DNA of 64,000 nucleotides, from positions 37,361-101,360 of the forward strand of contig JAGXSU010000061.1 of NCBI GenBank assembly GCA_018333785.1. The letters are read 5' to 3'. The notes below the pieces were generated by a model. It saw only the letters and a program-made list of their open reading frames with translations. It ran no database searches and had not been told where the DNA came from. The translations under genes and the position numbers were made by a program. Source of the stretch: Methylomicrobium sp. (lineage in GTDB: Bacteria > Pseudomonadota > Gammaproteobacteria > Methylococcales > Methylomonadaceae). Below, in pieces: positions 32,774 through 43,913 of the stretch (its first letter is position 1; the number at the start of each line of letters is the position of its first letter).

Positions 32774-34948
32774 CTACTTCACAAACAGCATTTCCTGATA
32801 CGTTGGATAAGGCCATAATTCGTCGGCTATTTCACCTTCCAGAAGATCAGCAAATTTTCGAACTTCATCCATGATCGGGCGGATAGTTTTAGCACAGAAC
32901 TGCATGTGTTCTTCCGCGCTGGCAAAGTCATGCTGTCCAATAGCCGCACTTAATTTATCCACGGCTTCCATCATTGAATTGACCAGCGTTGTAATCTCCA
33001 CCAATCGTTTATTACAGAGCTCTGTGCCATTAGTTTTTAAACTGCTGATAGTTGCAGAAATATCGGACAAATACTTGATTGCACCGGGATAGATGCCGGT
33101 TTTAGCCATGCTGACCACAAGCTTGGCCTCCACTTCGATGGCAAGAATGTATTGCTCGGCATAAATTTCAAAACGACTGGCCAGTTCAACGGGTGATAAG
33201 ACACCCAGCTTGTCAAACAAAGCCTCAATATGCGGCTCTTTTAACACCGGCAAAGCATCGGCTGCGGTTTTAAGATTCGCCAGTCCGCGTTCTTCAACTG
33301 CCATTTTGTGCCATTCAGGGGAATAGCCGTTACCACCAAAGACCACGGCACCGTGTTGATCGATGATTTCTTTAAGGGTTTTCAGAATCGCAGTATCCAG
33401 ATCTGAACCGCTGGACAGCAAACTTTCCAGGGTATCCGCAACCCAGTTCAAAGAGTCCGCCAAAATGGTGTTCATGGTCACTAACGGACCAGCTACTGAT
33501 TGCCCGGAACCCACCGCCCGAAATTCAAATCGATTACCGGTAAAGGCAAAAGGCGAAGTGCGATTTCGATCACCCGCATCTTTATTAAACACGGGAATGG
33601 TATTTATCCCCAGATTCATAACACCGGCGTTTAGTGATCCGGTAATTTTGCCGTCCTTGATTTGCTCGAACACATTATCGAGTTGTGAGCCCAAATAAAC
33701 GGACATGATCGCCGGTGGCGCTTCATTCGCTCCCAGTCTGTGATCATTGCTGGCGGTAGCCACGGCGGCTCTCAGCAAGGGCCCGTATTTATGTACGCCA
33801 CGGATCACTGCACCGCAAAACAACAAAAACTGTGTATTGGAGTGCGGTGTTGAACCTGGATCCAGTAAATTTCCCTGAGTAGCGTTTCCGACTGACCAGT
33901 TGACGTGCTTACCGGAACCGTTAATACCCTTAAAAGGTTTTTCGTGTAAAAGACAAACCAGACCGTGGCGTTTAGCGGTGTTTTTCAATACGGTCATCAA
34001 TAATTGCTGATGGTCAGTCGCAACGTTGGCGGATTCAAAAAAAGGTGCAATTTCAAATTGTCCGGGCGCCACTTCGTTATGCCGTGTTTTGGCCGGAATA
34101 CCCAATCGGTATAACTGCTCTTCGACATCCTGCATATAAACCTGTATGCGTTCGGGTATCGCGCCAAAGTAATGGTCATCAAATTGCTGGCCTTTAGCGG
34201 CGGGCGCCCCAAACAGCGTTCTGCCGGCCAAAAGCAAGTCCGGGCGGCTATTGACGAAATGGGTATCAACCAGAAAATATTCCTGCTCAGCACCGCAACT
34301 GGAATTTACGGGAGCGATATCTGTGTTTCCCATTAGCGATAAAACCCGTTGCGCCGCTTTGTTCATGGCGGCATTGGCCCGTAATAACGGAGTTTTTTTA
34401 TCTAAGGCCTCTCCGGTCCATGATATAAAAACGGTCGGAATACAAAGCGTTGCACCATTATCGGTCGCCATGATGTACGCCGGGCTGCTGACATCCCAGG
34501 CAGTATAACCCCGCGCTTCAAAAGTAGAGCGGATGCCCCCGTTGGGAAACGATGAGCCATCCGGCTCGCCTTGCACCAACACTTTACCGCTGAATTCAGA
34601 GATAACAGAACCATCGCTCTGAACAGAAATGAAGCCATCGTGCTTCTCTGCTGTTGCATTTGTTAACGGATAAAATACATGGGCATAATACAGCGCACCT
34701 TTGGACAAGGCCCAGTCTTTCATAGCCAATGCCACTACATCGGCAATCGAAACATCCAGTTCAGCACTGGTTTCAATGGTTTTCTTTACCGATTTAAAAA
34801 CTTCTTTAGGAAGACTTTCCTTCATTTTAGCGAGCGTAAACACATCGCTTGCCCATAAAGTACTCAATGGTTCCGGCGCTTTATGAGGTAAAGGCTGGCG
34901 GTTGGTGATATTTTGAACGGCTTGAAGACGTGCGGCATTTCCAGTCAT
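32774..34948 (-). CDS. glnN: Glutamine synthetase type III
   Basis: 724 residues, the length of the GSIII family (type I is about 470). It has the GSIII patterns [43 protein letters not shown] and [15 protein letters not shown], which hold the ATP, ammonium and glutamate sites. It makes glutamine from glutamate and ammonia. There is no adenylylation loop of the type I kind. A candidate sigma-54 promoter lies upstream, so it may be a nitrogen-starvation form alongside a housekeeping GlnA elsewhere. Confidence 0.95.
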   Translation of the reverse strand: MTGNAARLQAVQNITNRQPLPHKAPEPLSTLWASDVFTLAKMKESLPKEVFKSVKKTIETSAELDVSIADVVALAMKDWALSKGALYYAHVFYPLTNATAEKHDGFISVQSDGSVISEFSGKVLVQGEPDGSSFPNGGIRSTFEARGYTAWDVSSPAYIMATDNGATLCIPTVFISWTGEALDKKTPLLRANAAMNKAAQRVLSLMGNTDIAPVNSSCGAEQEYFLVDTHFVNSRPDLLLAGRTLFGAPAAKGQQFDDHYFGAIPERIQVYMQDVEEQLYRLGIPAKTRHNEVAPGQFEIAPFFESANVATDHQQLLMTVLKNTAKRHGLVCLLHEKPFKGINGSGKHVNWSVGNATQGNLLDPGSTPHSNTQFLLFCGAVIRGVHKYGPLLRAAVATASNDHRLGANEAPPAIMSVYLGSQLDNVFEQIKDGKITGSLNAGVMNLGINTIPVFNKDAGDRNRTSPFAFTGNRFEFRAVGSGQSVAGPLVTMNTILADSLNWVADTLESLLSSGSDLDTAILKTLKEIIDQHGAVVFGGNGYSPEWHKMAVEERGLANLKTAADALPVLKEPHIEALFDKLGVLSPVELASRFEIYAEQYILAIEVEAKLVVSMAKTGIYPGAIKYLSDISATISSLKTNGTELCNKRLVEITTLVNSMMEAVDKLSAAIGQHDFASAEEHMQFCAKTIRPIMDEVRKFADLLEGEIADELWPYPTYQEMLFVK

Positions 34949-34994
34949 ACTTAGTTACCTTTAGAGACAATATTGGTTCATTCCATCAGAAAAA

Positions 34995-35010
34995 AGCAAT
35001 AATTGAACCA
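34995..35010 (-). promoter_or_regulatory. Candidate sigma-54 promoter of glnN
   Basis: On the minus strand TGGTTCAATTATTGCT: GG and GC are 10 bases apart as required, and TGG, C and TTGC of the TGGCACG-N4-TTGC consensus are kept. It lies about 47-62 bp before the start codon. Confidence 0.5.
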
Positions 35011-35109
35011 ACATCAAGGCAAGGCCATAAATAAGGATGAGAGTAGGCGTCACAAAACCTGAAGCACTTTATGAGATGGCTTGCATGCATCGTATAGACT
35101 GAAATTAAG

Positions 35110-35124
35110 TCCACTTTTAGTGCA
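35110..35124. promoter_or_regulatory. NtrC-like dyad upstream of glnN
   Basis: On the minus strand TGCACT-AAA-AGTGGA, arms matching in 5 of 6 positions, about 100 bp upstream of the sigma-54-like promoter, the usual enhancer distance. The likeness to NtrC sites (TGCAC...GTGCA) is partial. Confidence 0.35.
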
Positions 35125-35184
35125 CGTTTATTAATTTGCCCCAAAATGAAGTTCGGCGCGCCAACTGCTTATGCAGGTAAAGAC

Positions 35185-36234
35185 TCAGGGTGGGTTATCT
35201 GCAGTTCCATCTTTTTGACTCAGGTGAATATCGTATTTATCTCCACTCTTGGTCATCACCTTGACTCTTACATGACGTAAGCGTAATTCAATGGGCAAAT
35301 TGTTTGGCGCGGCAGGAAACTTTGATTCAAACTTGGCAACATCCTGTGCGGTAAAATCCAAAGGACTGTTTATTTGAGCGCGAATAATATTTTTGCTGTC
35401 ATCATTGTCTATCCGTAAGGAAAGCAATTGTGCACCTTTATAATCTTTTAATTCGTCCAGCAAAATTTTACGGGCATTGGTTTCAAACAGCATTTTACCT
35501 AATACCTCTTTGGTATTGGCACCCAGCACGGCAAACAACAAAATCATCAATATGAGGGAAACGCCGTTTAACCAGACCACTTTTTTACTGCGAAAAAACT
35601 GATCCGTGGCTTTACGAAACCCGCACAGCCAGAGCACGATTGAGAAAGAAAACTGAATGGCGACAATATTGGCAAAAGCCAAAAGATAGCCCCCGAATGC
35701 ATTATCCAGCTCGCCTCTTGCCAGAAAAATGGTCCCCGTACATAAGGGCGGAACCAACGCCGTGGCAATAGCAACGCCGACAACAGCGTTTACAATGCGG
35801 GGGGTAATGACCGCATAAGCGCCAACCGCGCCGCCCGCTAAAGCGATCATCAAATCGAGATAATTGGGATGCGTTCTGCCTAGCAATTCATTCCCGGCGG
35901 GAATGTCGGTGTGCAAAAAACCGATAATGAAGGCACACAGCACTACAATTCCGGTACCGCCCAGTAATGAAAACAAAGACTGGCGTAATAGCGCATGATT
36001 ACCATCGACTAACGACAAGGACAAGCCGGCAATAGGGCCTAACAACATCGCGACCAGCATGGCACCAATGACGCCGGATGAACTGTCTGCCAACAAGCCG
36101 TATGACGCAATGATCGCGGCTAGCGCATTCATTATAATAAACGCCTTGTCAAACTGGGCATTCACGGTAATTTCTGCCCTGGCTGCCTGGATATCAAGTA
36201 ACTGAGAGTCTTTATCGCTGACGGATGTATCCAT
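35185..36234 (-). CDS. DUF389 (TIGR00341-type) membrane protein
   Basis: 349 residues. About six membrane segments, opening with the family signature FIIMNALAAIIASYGLLADSS...GAMLVAMLLGPI, and later TALVPPLCTG. A soluble C-terminal part of about 110 residues follows (DELKDYKGAQLL...KVMTKSGDKYDIHLSQ). The family is widespread, and its function is not established. It stands alone, 236 bp from glnN on the same strand. Confidence 0.88.
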   Translation of the reverse strand: MDTSVSDKDSQLLDIQAARAEITVNAQFDKAFIIMNALAAIIASYGLLADSSSGVIGAMLVAMLLGPIAGLSLSLVDGNHALLRQSLFSLLGGTGIVVLCAFIIGFLHTDIPAGNELLGRTHPNYLDLMIALAGGAVGAYAVITPRIVNAVVGVAIATALVPPLCTGTIFLARGELDNAFGGYLLAFANIVAIQFSFSIVLWLCGFRKATDQFFRSKKVVWLNGVSLILMILLFAVLGANTKEVLGKMLFETNARKILLDELKDYKGAQLLSLRIDNDDSKNIIRAQINSPLDFTAQDVAKFESKFPAAPNNLPIELRLRHVRVKVMTKSGDKYDIHLSQKDGTADNPP

Positions 36235-36412
36235 AAGTAAGATGCGCTACGCGGAATGAGAGTTAAACGAAAAAAACTGTTTTATAGCATAGAAATTAGC
36301 AACATCATCACTTTTGAATTTATCGATTATTCTACTGAAGTCCAGCCACTCTGAAACTATACCGCATACATTATAATGTGCGCACTATCCCTCGTTTATA
36401 AAAGGAGTCCCT

Positions 36413-36709
36413 ATGCACGTTACGTTGGTTCATGTGCAAGTTAAACCCGATCATATTGATGAATTTATCGCTGCTACGCGCCTCAATCATGAAGCCTCCA
36501 TAGCAGAAGCCGGAAACCGGCGATTTGATGTACTGCAATCGCCCGAAAATCCGGGGCAGTTTATTCTTTATGAAGCCTATGTTTCTGCAGAAGATGCGGC
36601 GGCTCACAAGCAAACTGCTCACTATTTAACCTGGCGCGATCAAGTAGCCGACTGGATGGCTGAACCTCGTCAAGGTATCCGTTACGATGGCCTTTTCCCT
36701 CAAGAGTAA
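36413..36709 (+). CDS. Antibiotic biosynthesis monooxygenase (ABM) family protein
   Basis: 98 residues, the usual size of a single ABM domain. It has VTLVHVQVKPDHIDEFIAA, NHEASIAEAGNRRFDVLQ and FILYEAYVSAEDAAAHKQTAHYLTW. The DVLQ...FILYE...H...H layout is that of LsrG/YgiN-like small dimeric enzymes acting on quinols or small carbonyl compounds. A strong AAGGAG precedes the ATG. The iron-ADH gene starts 5 bp after its stop, so the two act as an operon. Confidence 0.85.
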   Translation: MHVTLVHVQVKPDHIDEFIAATRLNHEASIAEAGNRRFDVLQSPENPGQFILYEAYVSAEDAAAHKQTAHYLTWRDQVADWMAEPRQGIRYDGLFPQE

Positions 36710-36714
36710 CTTCT

Positions 36715-37908
36715 ATGCAATTCTCTCCATTTTCAATTTCCCGGTTGCCGCGCATTATCTTCGGAAGCGGGCGTATTAACGAAGTTCCGGCATTAGCGGC
36801 GGGCTATGGTCAAACAGTTTTGCTGATAACCGGTAAACATTCATTTTGCAGCACCCCCCGCTGGCCCTCTTTCACCGAATCGCTGGAAGCGAAGGGCATG
36901 CACTGGCTGCATGTGACTGTTTCAGGCGAACCCTCACCGGAAATGGTCGACCAAACAGTCGGCCGGTTTCGCAGCGAAGCAATTGACGTCGTCATAGCAA
37001 TTGGCGGTGGCAGCGTGCTCGATGCCGCCAAAGCGATAGCAGGACTTTTACCCCACGGCAATTCAGTTATGGATCATCTGGAAGGTGTCGGCAAAAACAT
37101 CACCTATCGCGGGCCCAGCAAGCCTTTTATTGCCGTTCCGACTACAGCAGGTACTGGCAGCGAGGCAACTAAAAACGCGGTATTGAGTGTACAAGGTCCC
37201 GACGGCTTCAAAAAATCTTTTCGCGATGAGTGCCTGATACCCGAATACGCGGTGATCGACCCCGATTTGATTGCGAGTTGCCCACGCGAACTCGTTGCTG
37301 CTGATGGCATGGATGCGTTTACGCAACTGCTGGAATCTTTCGTTTCACTCAAAGCAAATCCTTTTATCGACGCCCTGGCCTGGAGCGGCATGAGCGCCTT
37401 CAAGGACGGCTTTTTTGCCGCTTGGGAAGGCACTGAACCCGCTGCTGGTCAAGGCCGCGCGGCAATGACCTATGCGGCATTGCTTTCCGGCATCACTCTG
37501 GCGCAAGTGGGATTAGGATCGGTGCATGGCCTGGCTTCACCTTTGGGTGCCTATTTTCCTATTCCTCACGGTGTCGTTTGCGGCACATTGGTGGCAGCTG
37601 CAACCGATGTCAATATCCAGGCCATGCTGGCGCGCGAACCCGGCAACCCGGCGCTCGCCAAATATGCGCAGGTAGGACGTTTACTGACAGGGCGGGCAGA
37701 AATCGATGATACCGAGGCGCGTACATCGTTAATCTCGCTGTTGGCCGAGTGGAGCGAAAAACTGCAATTGCCCCGTCTCAGCAACTACGGTATTACAGTG
37801 TCTGATTTCCCGCTCATTGTCGCCAACAGTCGCGGTAGCAGTATGCAGACCAACCCGATAGTACTGACTGATGACGAAATTAATACCTTATTGGTGCGGC
37901 GCCTTTAA
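36715..37908 (+). CDS. Iron-containing alcohol dehydrogenase family protein
   Basis: 397 residues. The NAD(P)-binding half has FGSGRI, GGGSVLDAAKAIAG and PTTAGTGSEATKNAVL. The metal half has GMDAFTQLLESF and SVHGLASPLGAYFPIPHGVVCG, supplying an Asp and two His. The position usually held by the second ligand (DxxTH) is Gln (DAFTQ), a variation seen in some subfamilies. It would reduce an aldehyde or oxidise an alcohol; the substrate is not evident. It is paired with the ABM gene. Confidence 0.88.
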   Translation: MQFSPFSISRLPRIIFGSGRINEVPALAAGYGQTVLLITGKHSFCSTPRWPSFTESLEAKGMHWLHVTVSGEPSPEMVDQTVGRFRSEAIDVVIAIGGGSVLDAAKAIAGLLPHGNSVMDHLEGVGKNITYRGPSKPFIAVPTTAGTGSEATKNAVLSVQGPDGFKKSFRDECLIPEYAVIDPDLIASCPRELVAADGMDAFTQLLESFVSLKANPFIDALAWSGMSAFKDGFFAAWEGTEPAAGQGRAAMTYAALLSGITLAQVGLGSVHGLASPLGAYFPIPHGVVCGTLVAAATDVNIQAMLAREPGNPALAKYAQVGRLLTGRAEIDDTEARTSLISLLAEWSEKLQLPRLSNYGITVSDFPLIVANSRGSSMQTNPIVLTDDEINTLLVRRL

Positions 37909-38025
37909 TTCATGACTATGGCTTCATCTATCGGTGAGCACTGGCGCAGCCGAAGCCTCCAGGGATGAGGTTACGGCGCTCTTCGCAAGGCTTGCCCAAC
38001 ACCTCAAAGCCACATTAAAAGTTCA

Positions 38026-38195
38026 CCTGATTATAAAGATGTCTCAGCTATCTATTCGGACGCGTCATTGCGGCAGGGATAGCCTGAATCCAGGTCACAT
38101 GGATAGCTAGGAGCCTACCATCCATGGCACTGGACGCCCGTTTCCCGACGGGCATGACGAACGCTTATGGATTTAGCTGAAACAGCTTGCATCAG
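38026..38195. mobile_element. Second copy of the MITE-like repeat family
   Basis: A 170-bp segment whose core (38063-38158) matches the inverted core of 20391-20552, sharing for example ATCCAGGTCACA (38088-38099) and CCATCCATGGC (38118-38128). Imperfect inverted ends are present (TGTCTCAGCT 38040-38049 and AGCTGAAACA 38175-38184). A 9-bp direct repeat AAAAGTTCA flanks it at 38017-38025 and 38196-38204. The outer ends differ from those of the first copy. Confidence 0.5.
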
Positions 38196-38204
38196 AAAAG
38201 TTCA

Positions 38205-38394
38205 AACTGGGAATTGCCGAAATTATTAATGTTTAAAAGGATTCAATCGCCTTATTGAATTATACTTTTAGCCAATGTGTAACAAAAATGGTGACTATGC
38301 AGCGCGAAGGACAGTTCCCTCTCCCGCTAGAGAGGACAGTTGCTCTTCGCTCTGAATAGTTACTAAAGATGAATCAATCAAAACAGGAGATACG
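38205..38394. other. Region upstream of the EAL gene
   Basis: About 190 bases with no gene recognised. A CTCTC-CCGCT-AGAGAG type hairpin lies near 38321-38336, within GCGAAGGACAGTT...GGACAGTTGC repeats. The promoter was not identified. Confidence 0.35.
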
Positions 38395-39261
38395 ATGTAC
38401 ACACAGGACGATGGGCCGCACAATGTCGTATCGAGTGAACTTGGCGAAACTATCATAGAGAGTGAATGCATGGACGCCCCCATTGAAAATGTGGTCGACC
38501 TTGAAAGCTTGCATGAAGGCTTGATTAATGAGGAATTTTTCCTCGAATACCTGCCTATTATTTCTCTAACTGACGGTCGGTGTATCGGCGCAGAAGCTTT
38601 GATTCGGTGGCGGCGGCCCTCTGGTGTTGTTCAGCCGGATAAGTTTATTCCAATTGCAGAAAACACGCCTCTTTCAGGTCTTATGACCTATTGGCTGATC
38701 GAAACATTGGCGACCGAAATGCGAGACTGGTTATTGGCCAACCCGGATGCAGACATCAGCATTAATATTCCCCCGGAAATCTTAGGTCGCGGTGGTTTGG
38801 AGTACGCTGCAAGAAAGTCAGGCGTACTTGATCTTGCCTCTCAAATTACTTTGGAAATCACCGAACGGGGTGTACCCGATTTGATGGGCGTCAATTCAAT
38901 CAATAACATGGCCAGTCTGGGTGTTCGCCTGGCCTTGGACGACGTGACACTGACCAGTGGTGCAAATATGGCAGTTCTAGCCAGATGTCATTTCGACGTG
39001 ATCAAACTGGATAAGTCACTGGTTTCCCAGATCACCGCTGAATGTCCATTACCGGAATGGCTTGAAGGCATTACTGCTTTGCTGCAATCATCCCGGCTTG
39101 TGGTAGTCGCTGAAGGCATAGAAACAGAGCAGCAACTTACGACAATTCGCAACGCAAACATTCAGCTGGCTCAGGGTTTTTATTTCTCCAGGCCTATTGC
39201 CGCTGTCGAGTTCATCGACTATCACCGAGAAAACAATACTAAAATTAAGCCTGTGGCATGA
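38395..39261 (+). CDS. EAL-domain protein (cyclic-di-GMP phosphodiesterase family)
   Basis: 288 residues, an EAL domain after a short N-terminal lead. AEALIRW has the EAL signature, and the metal/substrate residues are kept: Asn in SINIPPE, Glu in LEITERG, the DD pair in ALDDV, Lys in VIKLDKS, Glu in VAEGIET, and AQGFYFSRP at the end. Loop 6, normally DDFGTGYSS, reads DDVTLTSGA; this loop shapes the dimer and active site, so activity may be lowered or specialised. CAGGAG lies 8 bases before the ATG. No GGDEF or sensor domain is attached. Confidence 0.88.
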   Translation: MYTQDDGPHNVVSSELGETIIESECMDAPIENVVDLESLHEGLINEEFFLEYLPIISLTDGRCIGAEALIRWRRPSGVVQPDKFIPIAENTPLSGLMTYWLIETLATEMRDWLLANPDADISINIPPEILGRGGLEYAARKSGVLDLASQITLEITERGVPDLMGVNSINNMASLGVRLALDDVTLTSGANMAVLARCHFDVIKLDKSLVSQITAECPLPEWLEGITALLQSSRLVVVAEGIETEQQLTTIRNANIQLAQGFYFSRPIAAVEFIDYHRENNTKIKPVA

Positions 39262-39320
39262 TCTCGCGCCAACCTATATGCGCTATTCATGTCCTACGCA
39301 TCATAAGAATAAGCCCAATC

Positions 39321-39878
39321 TCAGTTAGGAATATCCGACTGCTCTTCCTGCAATTCCAAATAAGGAGCAATTTGCTGCTCAATGCCTATTATGGCTCTGT
39401 TCAATTCGATAAGATTCTTTTCTTCGGTCATCTGAATGCCCATCGTATAAAAAATAGGCATCCAGAGAGGGTTCATCAATATTCCACCCAAAATACTCTT
39501 ATAGGTTCGCTTTAGATTTTTAACCGGATTAAAAGAATCGGTTAAAGATTCCATTGGGTTTTTTATAAAAACATCAGCTAACGGCTGTAATAAAGCACGT
39601 TCTCTGGGTTTGAGCTCTTGCATCGCGACCAACAGTTTTTGCGCCATTTTATGATAATTGAATCTGGCCCATGAGGCGGTGCAGGCGAATACAATTGCTA
39701 CGATGGGCAAAAGCACGATAGGCGGTGCAATTGGCGCGGCAGTGGACGATAACAAAACGGCGCAAAAGCCGAACATCAACACATCTTCTCCACGCTCGAC
39801 ATCCCTATCGATAGCCTTAAGTATCACAGAAACAGCTTCATGATTAGCATGATTTGGATAGCCATTTTCCAGTTGCAT
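39321..39878 (-). CDS. Hypothetical membrane protein
   Basis: 185 residues. Two adjacent hydrophobic segments near the N-terminal third (VLMFGFCAVLLSSTAAPIA, PPIVLLPIVAIVFACTASWA) form a hairpin. A soluble C-terminal part of about 100 residues follows (KMAQKLLVAMQELKPRERALLQPLADVF). It is convergent with the EAL gene, 59 bp apart. No family was recognised. Confidence 0.65.
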   Translation of the reverse strand: MQLENGYPNHANHEAVSVILKAIDRDVERGEDVLMFGFCAVLLSSTAAPIAPPIVLLPIVAIVFACTASWARFNYHKMAQKLLVAMQELKPRERALLQPLADVFIKNPMESLTDSFNPVKNLKRTYKSILGGILMNPLWMPIFYTMGIQMTEEKNLIELNRAIIGIEQQIAPYLELQEEQSDIPN

Positions 39879-40165
39879 GTTTACCTCTACAGTTTAATTT
39901 CCGTTATCTAACCCCCCTGCTTCGTTTTCTGCAGTGTAATAATTCGATGCGGGGTACAACAAAAAGATATCAAAACAAACAATTGTTTTTTAGACTTACC
40001 ATGTGCATTCGGTTTGTCAAATCAGGCCGCTTTGTTGCCCAGTTTAAAGTGTCGAGGTTACCGCGCCTCTTTCCGACATCAGAATAGAGTTGTTCGAAAA
40101 AGACCGCCGTCGTATGTGTTATTGAATCGTGGCCGTTAAAAAACTGTTTAGGTCAGCTCAGAAAC
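39879..40165. other. Intergenic region with no feature seen
   Basis: About 290 bases between the hypothetical membrane protein and the ilv terminator. No gene or clear hairpin was recognised. Confidence 0.4.
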
Positions 40166-40193
40166 AACTAAGGCCCAATTAAGGGCCTTAGTT
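40166..40193 (-). terminator. Terminator of ilvBHC
   Basis: AACTAAGGCCC, a 6-base loop, then GGGCCTTAGTT: a perfect 11-bp stem, 25 bp after the ilvC stop. The T-run on the minus strand is short. Confidence 0.65.
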
Positions 40194-40218
40194 TTAAAGT
40201 GCTGCTTTTAGGGCCGCT

Positions 40219-41253
<1,035 letters not shown>

Positions 41254-41403
41254 TTATTTATAAATGTGAGACAGCCGATAACGACTGCCTGGTAATTCTA
41301 AGTGTGGTGCCGGGTGACTCGATACTGGGTCTTCGTCAAGGTTTCTTGATCTGTCTGACTTATATTCTTATCGGCCATCCCTTTTTTAGGGCACTGTGGA
41401 CCA

Positions 41404-41895
41404 TTAAAGGTGCAGACCTTTCTCGCCTCTGGAAATGCCGGTTGGACCGGAACGCACAACCTCAATGATTTTTTCCTTGTCCAGCGCATCAATGAATGCA
41501 TCCAGTTTATCGGATGGACCGGTCATTTCTATAACATACGTCGTAGACGTCACATCAATGATACGGCCTCTGAAAATATCGGCAATCCGTTTTATTTCCC
41601 CGCGGTCCTGATCAGTCGTTTTGACTTTCAGCAGCATCAACTCACGCTCGACATGCGGTGCCCCGGCCAAATCGATCAGTTTGACAACATCAATCAGTTT
41701 ATTGAGTTGCTTGGTAATCTGCTCAATGATTTCTTCGCTGCCGCAGGTAACGATTGTCATACGGGAGAGACTTTCGTCTTCAGTTGGCGCAACGGTCAGC
41801 GATTCAATATTATAACCACGAGCAGAAAAGAGACCGGCCACACGCGATAATGCTCCCGATTCATTTTCGATCAATATGGAAATGATATGTCTCAT
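41404..41895 (-). CDS. ilvH: Acetolactate synthase small (regulatory) subunit
   Basis: 163 residues. An N-terminal ACT domain (MRHIISILIENESGALSRVAGLFSARGYNIESL, in pieces, with NESGALSRV binding valine) and a C-terminal domain. It stimulates the large subunit and confers valine feedback inhibition. Its ATG follows the ilvB stop directly (TAAATG), so translation is coupled. Confidence 0.96.
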   Translation of the reverse strand: MRHIISILIENESGALSRVAGLFSARGYNIESLTVAPTEDESLSRMTIVTCGSEEIIEQITKQLNKLIDVVKLIDLAGAPHVERELMLLKVKTTDQDRGEIKRIADIFRGRIIDVTSTTYVIEMTGPSDKLDAFIDALDKEKIIEVVRSGPTGISRGEKGLHL

Positions 41896-43632
41896 TTATG
41901 CCAACTCCCTGTCTGTTGGTGTGCCTAACGCAACTCTTAATTTCATGTCATGATGGCCTTTTCCGGATTCAATCATAGGATAAACATTTTCTGTACGATC
42001 AGTAATGATGTCCATAAATACGGTACGATCTTTCATTGCAAAGGCTTCTTCAAGCGCCGGCCTGACATCTTCCGGTTTATCGATATACATACCGACATGC
42101 CCATAGGCTTCCGCCAGTTTGACAAAGTCAGGAATCGTATCCATGTAGGAATGTGAATAGCGGCTTTCATAAGAAAATTCCTGCCACTGCCTGACCATTC
42201 CCATATATCGGTTATTCAAGTTGACAATTTTAACCGGGGTTTTGTATTGCAGCGCAGTCGACAATTCCTGAATACACATCTGGATACTGGCTTCGCCGGT
42301 TACGCAAGCAACATCAGCATCGGGGAACGCCAGTTTAACACCAATAGCCGCCGGCAGACCAAATCCCATAGTGCCGAGACCACCGGAGTTAATCCAACGG
42401 CGAGGCTTGTCAAAATGATAATATTGAGCCGCATACATTTGATGCTGCCCCACATCGGAAGTGACATAAGCATTTCCCTTGGTCACTTCATACAATTGCT
42501 CGATGACATATTGGGGCTTGATCAACGGACTGTTTCTATCGTATTCCAGACATTTTATTGAACGCCATTTGTCGATTTGCTCCCACCAGGCTTCAAGAGC
42601 TTTTTTAGACGGCTTGGTTTTACTGTCTTTGATCAGTTCAATCATGTGCTCAAGAACCGGCTTGACCTGACCCACGATTGGAACGTCGACTCTAACGGTT
42701 TTTGAAATGGAGGCAGGATCCACATCAATATGAATAATGCGGGCATGCGGACAAAATTCGGCCAGCTTACCGGTTACTCGGTCATCGAAGCGCGCGCCTA
42801 CGGCTAAAAGCACATCGCTTTCATGCATTCCCATGTTGGCTTCATAGGTGCCATGCATGCCCAACATACCGACAAATTGCGGATCAGTGGCAGGAAACGC
42901 GCCCAATCCCATCAACGTATTGGTAATCGGATAACCTAATAAGCGGGTCATTTCAGTCAGCTCATCACTGGCCTCACCCAGGATAACGCCGCCCCCGGAA
43001 TAAATCATGGGCCGTTGGGCTGACAGCAATAATTCGACCGCTTTTTTGATTTGCCCCTTATGGCCCAAAACGGCCGGATTATAAGAACGCATCGTCACTT
43101 TACGAGGATATTTGTAAGGGACTTTTATACGCGGGTCAGTAATATCCTTTGGCACATCGATAACAACGGGTCCAGGGCGGCCTGTCATCGCAACATGAAA
43201 CGCTTTTTTCATCGTTTCGGCAATTTTAGTGACGTCTTTGACCAGAAAGTTATGCTTTACGCAGGGACGGCTGATGCCGATCATATCGACTTCCTGGAAA
43301 GCATCGCTGCCGATCACTGGCGAAGGCACTTGACCGGAAATAACCACCATAGGAATCGAATCCATGTAGGCAGTCGCTATGCCTGTTATCGCATTGGTCG
43401 CGCCGGGTCCGGAGGTTACCAGAACAACACCCGCTTTTCCGGTTGCGCGTGCATAGGCATCTGCTGCATGGGTTGCGCCTTGTTCATGCCGCACCAGAAT
43501 ATGTTTCAGTTCTTTCTGCTGGAAAATGGCATCATAAAGATGCAGCACGGCTCCACCCGGATAACCGAAAATATATTCCACACCTTCATCGATCAGGCTC
43601 TGAACTACAATTTGTGCGCCGTTTAGCTCCAC
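41896..43632 (-). CDS. ilvB: Acetolactate synthase large subunit
   Basis: 578 residues. A thiamine-diphosphate enzyme: catalytic Glu in [19 protein letters not shown], and the cofactor motif [18 protein letters not shown]...[16 protein letters not shown]. It joins two pyruvates, or pyruvate and 2-oxobutyrate, as the first step to valine, leucine and isoleucine. The start is GTG at 43632, supported by GAGGG about 8 bases upstream. It heads ilvBHC. Confidence 0.97.
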   Translation of the reverse strand: MELNGAQIVVQSLIDEGVEYIFGYPGGAVLHLYDAIFQQKELKHILVRHEQGATHAADAYARATGKAGVVLVTSGPGATNAITGIATAYMDSIPMVVISGQVPSPVIGSDAFQEVDMIGISRPCVKHNFLVKDVTKIAETMKKAFHVAMTGRPGPVVIDVPKDITDPRIKVPYKYPRKVTMRSYNPAVLGHKGQIKKAVELLLSAQRPMIYSGGGVILGEASDELTEMTRLLGYPITNTLMGLGAFPATDPQFVGMLGMHGTYEANMGMHESDVLLAVGARFDDRVTGKLAEFCPHARIIHIDVDPASISKTVRVDVPIVGQVKPVLEHMIELIKDSKTKPSKKALEAWWEQIDKWRSIKCLEYDRNSPLIKPQYVIEQLYEVTKGNAYVTSDVGQHQMYAAQYYHFDKPRRWINSGGLGTMGFGLPAAIGVKLAFPDADVACVTGEASIQMCIQELSTALQYKTPVKIVNLNNRYMGMVRQWQEFSYESRYSHSYMDTIPDFVKLAEAYGHVGMYIDKPEDVRPALEEAFAMKDRTVFMDIITDRTENVYPMIESGKGHHDMKLRVALGTPTDRELA

Positions 43633-43729
43633 ACTCTTACCCTCAAATTAACTGACTGAAGCAATTCGTTTTTAGCCGGTTTAAAGCCTTGGCGAATTCA
43701 TGACTAAAATACTAGGTTTTTTTTCAAAA

Positions 43730-43767
43730 AGGTTAGATAACCTAATGGTTTTGCCTTAATTCGTCAA
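43730..43767 (-). promoter_or_regulatory. Weak ilvB promoter candidate with palindrome
   Basis: On the minus strand, TTGACG (43767-43762), 17 bases, then TAGGTT (43744-43739). The -10 is only 3 of 6. The palindrome AGGTTA-GA-TAACCT (43730-43743) overlaps the -10. No attenuator leader peptide rich in Ile, Leu or Val codons was found in 43633-43913. Confidence 0.3.
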
Positions 43768-43913
43768 GCATAATAAGGCGTGTTTGAATTGATATTCTTG
43801 AATATTTTGGATAATAGACTTATCTTTGCAAAGTTTGCGACTTTTGAATCCAACATAGCAAGTCATTTCTACTGAGGTTTACTTTTCTAAACATTTATTG
43901 ATTACAATAATTT

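Noticed and set aside
43633..43913. Attenuator leader peptide for ilvB
   Set aside because: A 36-codon frame exists on the minus strand, but it is not enriched in Ile, Leu or Val codons and no terminator/antiterminator pair is visible.
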